From Phialocephala subalpina (Eukaryota; Ascomycota; Leotiomycetes; Helotiales; Mollisiaceae), in assembly GCA_900073065.1 (NCBI GenBank), contig FJOG01000003.1, forward strand, positions 722,039 to 786,038: a stretch of DNA of 64,000 bases. Direction: 5' to 3'. The notes beneath the pieces are model-generated. The model did not search any database, was not told the DNA's origin, and saw only the letters and a program-made list of their open reading frames with translations. Below, piece after piece: positions 32,546 to 43,570 of this stretch. Each line of letters starts with the position of its first letter. The stretch's first letter is position 1. Position numbers and translations under genes: made by a program.

Positions 32546-35369
32546 ATGAAGTTCTCACATAGCATTCAATTCAATGCGGTGCCAGACTGGAGCAGCCACT
32601 ACATAGCTTACAGTAATCTTAAGAAGCTGTGAGTTCACATCATTCCCCCGCCAGCATACCAGGAATTGACGAAACCCAGCATTTACCAGCTCGAGAAAAA
32701 CATCCATAGACCTGCTACGACTACGAGCGAAGACCCCGAACAATCGCCTCTCATACAGAACGAAGACCCAGATGCTATCTTTTCCAGGGCGTTGGATGTA
32801 GAATTGGAAAAGATTTCGTCATTTTACCAGCTGAAGGAACTCGAAATATACGGAGAGGTCAACGAATTCTTGAAGGACGAGGAGTCATACGAAGCAGAGA
32901 ACCATGATCAATTAGACGGTGCAGAAGATCCAAGGCCAGGAACCAGCGGTCGGGCGAGTGATAGGCCACGGCAAGGCAGCATATTCCGGAGTCTGGTAAA
33001 CAGACCAAGGAGAGCAAGCACAATCAGTCGGTCGATCGATGAGGGCATCGAGGACAGTGACGATGAGGATGATGAGCATGCACCGTTGCACAAAGGTAGA
33101 CCTGCAACGGGACGCAGCAAAAGTGCTCCTTACGATGCGAACATTGGGCGGAACGGCGGAGTCCCTGACCGCGAGGAAGTCAGGACGTCTACGGAGTTTA
33201 GTAAGTCTATTCGACGGAACAGTCAGAATTACGATGATTATGCGGATGATGCATTCCACGCTCTCTATTCATCTGGAATCACGCTGAAGAAGCGAGCTAT
33301 CAGTCTCTATGTCCAGCTCTGCGAGCTGAAATCGTTCGTGCAGTTGAACAAGACAGGGTTCACAAAGGTGTTGAAGAAGTACGACAAGATATGCGACCGA
33401 AGCTTGAAGTCGAAATACATCGAGAAATTCGTCACTCCTGCGTATTGCTTCCGAGCGGATACCATGAAGCACATCGATGAGAACATTTCGCGGATGGAGA
33501 AGGCATATGCGGATATTGTCACAGGTGGTGAAATCTCCGAAGCCAAGAAAGAGTTGAGACTGCATCTTCGAGAGCATGTTGTCTGGGAGAGAAATACGGT
33601 CTGGCGAGAGATGATAGGTATCGAACGAAAAGCACAAGCGGCAAACATGGGCGTTCGAAGAACCTTGCTTGGGCCAGACAATGACCCTGCCAAAGCCAGA
33701 CTCCAGGGTGACGATCTCGAAATCCCCGATATGAAGGAGCTTCAAACACCACTTGGAAGATACAGATGTCCGACATGGCTGTTCAGCTCAACAATGCTTC
33801 AACTCATCGTTATCATCGCGGTGTTCTTCGTCTTGGTATTCGTCCCGATTATGGAGAAGCCAGAGCAACAGAACTGTTTGGCTATGCTGGTGTTCGTCAG
33901 TCTGTTGTGGGCTACTGAGGTAAGCATCTTGAACAAGTTCTCCGACTTTGCTGACACCACCAGGTCATTCCATTGTTTGTCACCTCACTCATGGTCCCAT
34001 TCCTGTGCGTGCTCCTTCGAGTTGTCCGTTCAGACAGTCCTGGACATGTTCGACTCCAAGCTCCGGAAGCCACGAAGTATATCTTTGCAGCCATGTGGAC
34101 TCCTGTGATCATGCTGCTGCTTGGTGGCTTTACAGTTGCAGCTGCACTTTCCAAATATGACATTGCGAGAAGAATTGCAACATGGGTATTGAGCAAGGCT
34201 GGTACAAGACCCCGCACTGTGCTCGTCACCAACATGTTCGTGGCTGCTTTCGCGAGCATGTGGATCAGTAATGTTGCCGCGCCAGTCCTGTGCTTTTCGC
34301 TCATCCAGGTATGTTATTCGGATCCGTATCTGGTACCATTACTGACATTTCTAGCCAATGCTTCGCAACCTTCCATCAGACTCGAACATGTCAAAGGCTC
34401 TGATCCTCGGAATTGCCCTAGCCTCCAACATCGGCGGAATGCTCTCACCCATTGCATCTCCACAGAATCTTGTTGCGATCGAAAACATGGATCGAGAACC
34501 CGGCTGGGGCCAGTGGTTCTTCATCGCCCTTCCTGTCGGCATCATTTCAATCCTCTTGATCTGGGTCCTCTTGCTCGTCACCTTCCGCCCAAGTCGAGGC
34601 ACAACAATTGTCCCGATCCGACCTGTCAAGGATAAGTTCACAGGTGTTCAATGGTTCATCTCCATCGTCACCATCGCCACAATCCTACTTTGGTGCATCA
34701 CTCAGCAAGATCAGGTGAAAGCAGTGATCGGAGACATGGGCGTGGTAGCAATCATTCCCATGATTCTCTTCTTCGGCACCGGTATCTTGACCAAAGAAGA
34801 CTTCAACAACTTCCTCTGGACGATCATCATCCTCGCCGCTGGTGGTCTATCTCTTGGCAAAGCAGTCACCTCATCCGGTCTCCTCGCCACAATCGCATCC
34901 AAGATCACAGCGGAGATTGAAGAGCTTTCTTTCTACAGCGTCCTCGTTGTTTTCTCAACTTTGATCTTGGTTGTAGCGACGTTCATCAGTCATACAGTCG
35001 CTGCGCTCATCATCTTGCCATTGGTGCATTCCGTTGGTGCCAAACTGGGGGAACAGCCTCGTCCGGATTTGTTGGTCATGATTGGTGGTCTTATGTGCAG
35101 TGCTGCTATGGGGTTGCCGACTTCTGGGTTCCCGAATATGAGTATGTTCAATTCCCATTTCTTCTCAATCTCTTCTATCCTCAAACTCCATTGTCCTCAA
35201 GTACGAATACTTACAATTCCTAGCTGCGATCATGATGGAAGACTCCCAAACAGGACAACGATACCTCCAAGTCAAGCACTTCATCAGTCGCGGTATTCCC
35301 TCCAGCATCATCACGCTTCTTGTCGTCATTTCGGTCGGGTATTGGTTGGGTTATCTCTCGGGGTTGTGA
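32546..35369 (+). CDS. SPX-domain low-affinity phosphate transporter (Pho87/90/91 family)
   Basis: Sodium/phosphate symporter-like carrier with an N-terminal SPX regulatory domain. Five exons (32546-32628, 32680-33919, 33964-34308, 34355-35141, 35224-35369) sum to 2601 nt, or 866 residues. The start MKFSHSIQFNAVPDWSSHYI is the canonical SPX opening; NLKKLIYQLEK and KSKYIEKFVTPAY-type helices follow, with an acidic Ser-rich insert between. SPX domains bind inositol pyrophosphates to sense phosphate. From about residue 410 there are some 12 hydrophobic helices of the DASS/anion-symporter fold, including NIGGMLSPIASPQNL and GLPTSGFPNM, the two SN/TP-like substrate motifs. It ends SVGYWLGYLSGL. 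Plasma-membrane or vacuolar phosphate transport; which one cannot be decided here. Intact. Confidence 0.92.
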
Positions 35370-37050
35370 TTGCGTGCTTCTCTTTTGTTCTGGATACATC
35401 TGGTGCTTTTAAGAGACTGCATGGCAGGGAAGATGGGATGGCGTTGGAGATTGTATGGGTACGTATGTGTACTTTGTATAGAGTGTAAGTTCTCGGTATA
35501 GAGACGAAAGCAATCGTCCCGTTGTTTTGAATATGTATCCCTCAGCCAAAGGTCGGCTTGATCGTGTGTGCGCTCTCGTCGCCTGTCCATGTCGGACTCC
35601 GCTAGGGATCTTCATACGAGGCTCAATCAACCAGTCGTTGATGGATAATTACGATAGCATCTTACGAGCATATGTCCACAACAGCCAGAAGCTTATCTAA
35701 AGTCCAACCCGATTTCAAGGATTTCCGGATTATAAATGATTCTACTTTGTAGGGACTGCGAGACATGCTTAACGAGTAAGAGTCTCCACAGCAAGTGCCT
35801 CAAATTATAGAAATATTTTCCTAAATTCCATGCACTTAGAAACTAAAGCACCTTCTCATCTGCCTTCAATTGCATGCATTGGTAGTGGTTGTTTTGCGAC
35901 CTTGGTTTTGTATTGTATGTTGCGCTCGGTGGTGCTCTTATCTAATATCCACAAAATCTACTTTCTTCAAATCCTTCGCAAAAACTCGCATCCTTTCAAA
36001 CCTCCGTCCTGCTAAGTCATCATTTCCAGCCATTCCGCTTCCAGAATGTTTGTTTTCAACTTTTGCGAAAACCTATCCCAACATGTACAGTACTCCCGCC
36101 AGCGGTAGGATGCGGAGCGGAGCGGAGGCCCAAGAGAAGTGGGACATCAAACGAAAGGCAAACGCCTCTAGAGCACAGGGCGGTATAAGGCTCTATAAGG
36201 GGGTCGATATCTAGGATTTGGACGTCAAACGAGAGATGTTCAAGGTAGTGGGCTGGGGGTTGTGGCGGCGGGGCGGAATAGACGGTGGGATTGGTACTAG
36301 TGGTACCAAGCGGCAACTAGCCAGGATTCATCAACAGCAAGCCGATCTCAAAACCGATCAAGCAGGAAGCATCGACTGAAAAGGAGGCTTTGCTGGTGTG
36401 TGATACCAATCCGGTTCTATATCCTGCACAATGCAGAACAAGCCGATCCACGAAAATAAATTGCCCATAAAAGCACGATCTCCGTCTCCTTTTGCGACGT
36501 TTCGGGCCATTTGGCACATTGAATTCAATGCTTGTGTTCAGCTGTCGCCTCCTTTGGTGTTTTGAAATGATGCACTTCTCCTCGAAGATGGTTCAAGGAA
36601 GCATGGCCATCCCAGATCGGATCTTAGAAGGTTCTCAGAAGGCGAGCGATTATCTCGTCGAAGATTAGAATATTCATCAATACAGGCAACTTGAAGAGAG
36701 CTGGGATAAACATGCGAATGTTATAGACTGGCACTATGGAGAGCAATGTGTTTGAAGCAGTAATGTTGTGCTTCTAAGTAGCGTTCGAGGAATCTAGCCT
36801 TAGCGAAACTGGTCCTAGATTAGAATTCGGTTTAAGGAAGATCATTCTCGAGGAAGTTCTCGAAGTTCACTATTGGGGGAATTCGTCCTCGTGGATATTG
36901 CTCTCGAGAATCTTATTTCTGCTTAAGCTTAATTTTTCTTGTTCTGCTACTGCAATAAGCTTGACGATTCTGTTTACTTGCTTTGATAGATACATGCACC
37001 TTGCATTATTTGGACGTGTTTATATGCGAGGGCCAAGGTGCCAGTGTTCG
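35370..37050. other. Intergenic, no gene seen
   Basis: No supported gene. Short TTCTCGAAG/CTTCGAGGA-like motifs recur near 36840-36910. The rest is unremarkable. Confidence 0.4.
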
Positions 37051-37514
37051 TCCCTACTTACCTCGAACAAACCCTGGGAAATCTCCATCTGCAACTGGGA
37101 CATTCTCAAAAGTTGTCATGTCTAGTTCTACAGCATCAATACTCGATGCGAATTTGTAGCGTTCATTAGAAAGTGTCTGACCGAGTGCGAGTGGAAGGTT
37201 TCCACGTTGAGTTATGATGTTGCGCAAGAGCTGATACGCTGCTGATATTCGTGAAGACTTTGCGTTCATGGAGGAAGGTGGCGTTATGGGAGTTTTAGAT
37301 CCCCAAGATGCGAGTCACGCCGCGCTTTTGATTTACCTTTCGTATATGCTGCTGTTGAGCATTGCCTCGTAGAGTGAGGATGCCAGTGTTTGAGGGTCTC
37401 CGCACCCGATGGGACTGGCTTGCGAGGCTGCGGAGGTCTCGAGAAATCCAGGCTAGCAAGTAATTTTCGTCCACGCACGCAATGAGTTGAAATCACTTTC
37501 GTAGCACACAGCAT
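37051..37514 (-). CDS. Doubtful small hypothetical gene
   Basis: Two minus-strand frames read protein-like sequence. The first, with an ATG at 37514, runs toward a GTAAAT donor near 37338. The second (37269-37054) contains ISAAYQLLRNIITQRGNLP, ALGQTLSNERYKF and AVELDMTTFENVPVADGDF, which look coding. The acceptor joining them is uncertain and no family is recognised. Confidence 0.2.
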
Positions 37515-37864
37515 TTCAGCTCAGAGTGTGATAGACTCGCGGGAAGAGAACCCAAATTCTTGAATTGTTGCGCCATCTTTGGCAAGCATCTTTTGCATTC
37601 TACCAGCTACAATTGTCCATGCCTTCTCGCAGGATCGTTCCTTGAGGGTCTAATATAGTGCAGCGAGTTGCACCATTAAGACAACACCCACTACCGTACA
37701 GCCCTACAACCCACCTAATATCCCGAGATGCAATACACTTTCTCCCAACTTAGGTAGTTAGAGTTTCTTGGCTTCGGTAATCTCGAATTTCATGTCAACG
37801 CTCCTTACCTAAGATTGAATGTCTCTCCCTAAATTCCCCTTGGTTCTCATGACAACCTTTTTGA

Positions 37865-40800
37865 TTAGCCTTTCGCAAATGCTCTTCCCAGTTCCCAGTA
37901 AGCGAGTCTCAATTCCTATATTACGGTTAGCAAATACCTAGTATTGCCTCCAAATTCCTTAGTACTAGAATCCTCCTCTCTTGGAATCCTTGGGCCCTGG
38001 AATCCTCAAGCCTAAAATTCCCAAACTCCTTTAATCCGCAAAATCTGGCTACCACTATTCGCAAGAACGACTTTCCTCAAAAGAAACTTACCTCTGGTGA
38101 CTTTTTCTCACACTGTGGCATGAAGCATATGTGCATAAACTGGCTCAACATGTTCTCTGCGGTGTTCCGCTCCTTTTCAATGTGAGGAAAAAATTCCGTG
38201 AGGACTACAATCAAATTTTCCTTAAGATGGTGATCCTGTCCCATTCTTCCTTATGAGCTTTAGTAAAGTCTTGAAGCGTCAGCGATGATCTGGGCGACTT
38301 ACCTTGGCGCATTTGATGTTAGATTTGGTGTTACGCTTCCGCTTCTCTGTCCAAATCCTGAGCCAAATGCCCCGGGCGGAGTTGCAGCTAACGTTAAGCC
38401 AGGCCCGAACAACGAAGTTGTCTGAGTTGGTTTCGTTTCAGGGGGTTTGCCAAATGCGCCCGCCGAAGCAGCGGCGGCGGGCTTGAATGACACAGACCCA
38501 AATAATGACGGTGGCTTAGTCCGGGTCTCGGATGAGCCAGATGCCGCAGTTCCTCCAAACTCGTTCGCAGTACCGCTCGTTGAAGCTGTAGAAGCTCCGG
38601 AACCCAACGCAAAGTGCGAGTTGGATGGCTTCTCATTGGATGACGAGTTGCTTGTCTTACTCGGTTGTCCAAAAAGGCCGCCGGTATTGGAAAATGTAGA
38701 ATGCGTATTGTTGTTGGTCTTTAGTGAAGTAGAGAGGCCACCAGTATTGGAAGATGCAGGAGTTATAGTGTTGCCTGGTGCCGAAGGTGTTTTGGTAACA
38801 ACGCTATCTACTGTTGAGATAATAGAAGGCACAATGCTGCTAGGCATGGACGCTGATTGGGCATTGGTACCGAAAAGCCTACCCCCTTTAAGTGTGCTGA
38901 TTTCAGGTTTGTTGGTTGTCATTGGGACAGAGGTGCTTCCCGAATCACTCGCTGCCCTTGATCCCGGAGGTGTTTTGGACGCAGATGTCGACGTTGTTGT
39001 ATCAGCGTGTGCTACATATTGGTGTTGGACTGGAGCACCCGGCGTGATGTAAGACGATGTATCGAAGCCGCAACTCAGGGAAGCAGAGGCCGCTGTTCTT
39101 TTGCTCGGCGGAGTTGGTATGTTGATTGGCCTGCGGGGGTCCGTTGGCAGTCGTATGCTAGAAGTGTCGAACTCCTCTCTATCATGGGTAACCGACGAGA
39201 GGACTATGGAATTCATTAGTGAATGATGATATGAATAGTTGGGACTAGCCTACATGGTTGGACCCTTCTCGCATACTGTTTGCAGATTCTACCACCGTCT
39301 TCCAGAACTTTCAATTTGCGCGCGATTGTAGTTCGCTCCAAGACTTTCTCTTCAGACTCGCCAGCGATGTTCTTGATTGTTTCACTGTCCATCGAAAATA
39401 TAGCTGTCGGACAAAGTATGTCAGGTAGTCCTCGGATGATAGGTAGTTGAATGGCCAGTGTTGGAACATTGTCCATGAACAATGTTATCGCTACCTAGGC
39501 TTCTTGTCAGCGTGTATCCTAAAGCTTTCCATAGTCTGATCATGCTTCGTGTACCTCATAGAAAGCGTTCATGTTATCGAATGCCTCTTCCGCTGCGAGC
39601 ATGTCCATATCAGTCTGATCATTCTTTCCCCATGCGGAAAGAAGCTTTGCAATTTCGGCGTCATCAGCGTCTTCAAGATCACCATCTTTGATCATTTTCA
39701 ATAGCTCATTGTCTGACTTTTGTGGCCGGTTGATCTTGCTGTTACTCAGGAACTGAGTGTTGGTTGTCATAGGCTGATCCTCGTGTACAGCAAGTAGTTC
39801 GGCGAGCTTCTCGTATGCTAGGCTGAGCTTTTCTTCCATTTTCGGTAAGAGCCAGTGCCGTTGTATCTTCTCGCAAGAGTCGTCATCAGTCAGATGTCTC
39901 AGCAACAGCTCCAGAAATTTGATTGTTGTCTCCCAGACATCCTCAACATGGCCCCTTGCCAGCTTCTTCCAGGGCTTCGTGTATTGACGGAACAGCTCTC
40001 CAACCAGAGAAGGATTTGGCAGTCCAGGTAACTAAGATCCAATGTCAGCTGTGGACTCACGATAGAAGATGGGATTAATACGCACTTCTCGTCCACGACT
40101 ACGTTTTAGCAGCGCACATGCTTCTTCGATGGCCTGGTCTCGTGTTCGCGTCGAATGTTCCGCCAGCCTCCTCTGGCTTGATACTTCTGTACTGTTTCCA
40201 TCAACTATCTTCCATGTTGCTCCACCGTCCCGCATTATTCGAGCAAATTGAAAATGTTTGTTCATGATCTCTGCGCATAATCGTCTTTCGGGTTGAGTGC
40301 CTCGAAAGAATTCATGCTCGTAATTACCTCTCACAGCATCGTGGCAGATTGTCTGAAAGGTTTGGCTGAGGGAAATCAAGAACTCTCGCTGTTGCTCAAC
40401 CTTCTCACGACTTGGGCCAAGTTTCCCCAAAACTTCTTTGGTCGATAGCACCTTCGAGCGGATCTCCTCGACAAGCTCCGGCAGCTCTGTCCGTATCTGA
40501 TCAAACAGAACTTTGCTCAATCGAGATCGTAAAGATGCGATTCCAACGTTATGTGATGGCAAGCGACTGAAATTGCTAGTTTCAAAGTATCGTGTCTCCT
40601 GAGCATCTCTTGACTCGGACTGGTTTTCATGGTCTGCAGAATCGAGATTTTTCACCACATGCCACCCCAAGTCGAAAAATACATCCTCGTTCCTCGCCAA
40701 AGATATGAAAGCCTGTTCGTTCTTCGAGCCTCTCATCAGCGTATCCGGTTTTGTGATAATTCCAAGTGTTCTTCGACCCCTGCTGTCGAATTTTCGAGCC

Positions 40801-41444
40801 CGCTCAAGAATGATCTGGTTTCCGATATCGTTCTTCGCGGATACTACAGCTAGGATGATGCTGCGCGGGCTTCTCAGATATTGTTCCACCAAATCATGAA
40901 CAAGCAAAACATCCCCAGGAGTCTGCGTTTTCGTTGCGGTATGGATAAGACCAGGTAAGTCCACAAGTGTGAGCTGTGGCTGTGACGGACCACAGATCTC
41001 CACTCTCAAGATGTCCTTGCAAAACGATTTCCCGGAAGTCGAGAATCCCATGGTCTCTCCAGCCTTGTCGAACAAAGTACTGAAATCTTCTTGGGTCTTT
41101 AACTCATGTTGAAAGTCCTTCAGGAGAGCAAGCTCTGAGATTGTCCTGCCCTTCTCTGGCGCAATTGATGCCGTAATCTTGTCCTTCGGTGTCTTCCGAA
41201 GGATGACTTCTGTGGCAAATCGAGTACATAGAGTTTCCTGCCGTGGAAAGGGGATGCCGGATATGGCTTCCAGTACCGAGCTCTTGCCACTGGACTGGTC
41301 GCCACAGACGATCAACTGAGGCAAGGAGATGAAGTCGCCCAATCCTTGGGAGCGCAGCGAATCGATGACGTCCAGGAGCTCATTTTGCTCCGCAGATTGC
41401 AATCGCTGGAGAGATGGTAATTCAAGGGGACTTGAGGATGTCAT
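37865..41444 (-). CDS. Dynamin-family GTPase with C-terminal FG-repeat tail
   Basis: Large Mx/dynamin-like GTPase of about 1060 residues. Exons: 41444-40086, 40031-39555, 39494-39254, 39203-38303, 38245-38092, 37915-37865 (3183 nt; all joins keep frame). G domain: GDQSSGKSSVLEAI (P-loop), TLVDLPGLIH (G3) and GIITKPDTL (G4). The middle/stalk region includes RSRGRELPGLPNPSLVGELF, restored by an intron that hides an in-frame stop. GED-like helices lie at about 620-690 (NIAGESEEKVLERTTIARKL). A Ser/Thr/Gly-rich, low-complexity region of about 300 residues then carries LFG/GLFG/AFG motifs like a nucleoporin. The end is a short helical segment, ENLIVVLTEFFPHIEKERN and then EELRLAYWELGRAFAKG. Exons 1-4 are strong; the last two rest on splice logic and composition. 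Membrane remodelling or nuclear-envelope association is inferred. Confidence 0.8.
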
Positions 41445-43570
41445 TGGGGCTTTGAAGTAGATACAAAAAGGAGCGCTGATGTCAATAGCTCAAAGTGACT
41501 GAATGCATTTAAAAGGAAAAGGGAAATTTGGAGAGAGGTGAGCAAGTTGAAGCGCAGCGCAGGATCAGCCCCTCAGCGTCTCACCGAAACAATGCGCATC
41601 CGGCTGGGACTTCCGCAACACAACCCCTCACGGTTGTACCAAACTGTCGGATCTGATGGAGACGTCTTTTCTGTTTCAAGATAGGATCCGCGCTCACATG
41701 CACCCTTTTGAGGGCGCTGCAGCCAATGGTTAGCCCCTCTCGCTTTAATCTCCAACATTTAGTTCAAGGCCTCTTCAGGACACAACTCGCGAATGGTATT
41801 CTTTGCCCATGTTGTGTTAACCATTCATTATACGCCATGTTAGATCTCACGCCCAGGGTGTCTGAGACGACTTGAAAGATGTTCCAGATGTCTCCTTCCT
41901 CTTTGAGATTTTCAAATACCCCTAGGATAGCACGCTCCGGACGTTCTCACAAAAAAAGTGAGGGCACAGACAGTTCAAGAGGCCTTCTGATTGGGCTGTA
42001 TAGAATGTGACTGGGTCTCGCCAAGAAGAGAGACCATGTGAGAGGCAGGGGGTATGTTTGAGGCTCGGTTGCAGCGTGGGGGGAAATGAGGCTTATGTGT
42101 CATGAAAAAAGTGCATCAATATCAATGAATCTACTCGTCATTTCCTACCGGCCACGCTGGCTCCTCCCACTTCCTAAGAGTCAACCAACAACCCATCTGC
42201 CAGTCAGCCAGTCCTCCCAGTCTCTATCCTCTGTGAGCGTACCTGTTTAAGAGTTAGTTATAAGTTAGGAGAAATGGGGAGAGAAAGAGGACTCACACTC
42301 TCATTGTAAATAGAAAGGAAAGAAGGGGAGAAAAGGACTGAGAAAATTTATCTCTCAAATCCACGGCCAAAAGGTCAACTTTTAGCCACTAAGATTGCAA
42401 GCGAGGAGCATTCGAGCACTTGTAAGGGCCCTTGTTTCTCGGAATGTCTAAATGTGTGCTAGTTGCGGGTAAACCCTTGGCGTCCCGAAACACAAGGGCC
42501 TCTATACTTCGTACGAAAGGGGGTTGCCATAATTCAAGAGACCGACAGGGGTCTTCGACTCCTTGTATTCTATACCAATCATAACTCAAAACTTACCAAA
42601 TTACCACTAAAATGTAGCTTGATTCTAGCTTTTAGCCACTAAGATTGCAAGCGAGGAGCATTCGAGCACTTGTAAGGGCCCTTGTTTCTCGGAATGTCTA
42701 AATGTGTGCTAGTTGCGGGTAAACCCTTGGCGTCCCGAAACACAAGGGCCTCTATACTTCGTACGAAAGGGGGTTGCCATAATTCAAGAGACCGACAGGG
42801 GTCTTCGACTCCTTGTATTCTATACCAATCATAACTCAAAACTTACCAAATTACCACTAAAATGTAGCTTGATTCTAGCACAACCTTTTCCCAAGATTCA
42901 CAAACTCCAGACTTGCCATTTTCCTCAATAACTCATCCGATCGCAGGATTTCTCTCCAGCCTCGTTTCCACTCAGCCTTTCTTTTCCTCAACTTCCCTTT
43001 TCCTCCACTTCCATTCTCCTCAGCTCTCATCTTCCTCAACTTCGACTCGCCCAAATGTAGCTGCGTATTAATGTGAACGATTGAAGGATATTGCATTGTC
43101 AATAGGGCTGAATCAACCCTTCTCTTGTATCATGTGTCACTAAATTGCATGTATACGTAACTACTGTAGACAAACAAAAAATTCAGGCCAAGATGAATCT
43201 TCAGTTATTAGCACGTGAGCAGTGTCACCTGACTCTATACTTTCCTCTCGACAATCGCTCTACTTTCTTGTTCATACCGATCTAATTATATTTGAGACGT
43301 TTTACATACCAATCCTTTCCCTTATGTATGAACGAAAGGTCTCGTTGGGATGGCATGATTGGGATGCGCTAACACATTTTAGGCTAGCGGCTTATGAAGA
43401 TCTTCAAACGACAAAATCTCATAGTCTCGAACCTTCATCGTCAACGACCTATGTTCAATATCGAAGATTCCATATCATTTCACCTACTTCAATATGGATA
43501 CAAGCACATGCTGACCAAAGCTATCGCAACACCATGACTCCACGTCCGTCATTCCCGACCCAATGCCACC
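41445..43570. other. Intergenic with a 250-bp tandem duplication
   Basis: No gene supported. Upstream of 42380 is the promoter side of the dynamin gene. The tandem repeat at 42379-42879 is the only structured element. Confidence 0.45.
42379..42879. repeat. Perfect 250-bp tandem duplication in intergenic DNA
   Basis: Copy 1 (42379-42628) and copy 2 (42629-42878, plus one further matching base) are identical at every position compared. The sequence is non-coding in appearance. Each copy holds an imperfect hairpin, with GGGCCCTTGTTTCTCGG facing CCCGAAACACAAGGGCC about 50 bp further on. The unit length equals that of the repeat at 19289-19788, although the sequences are unrelated. Confidence 0.95.

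Noticed and set aside
40032..40085. Stop codon ending the dynamin frame after RGREVRINPIFYRES
   Set aside because: A 54-bp phase-0 intron (GTGCGT...GCTGAC...CTTAG) removes it and gives RGRELPGLPNPSL, so the gene continues.
42389..42839. Two identical 66-codon minus-strand frames as duplicated small genes
   Set aside because: They are simply the same frame read in both copies of the 250-bp tandem repeat, with no start context or family.
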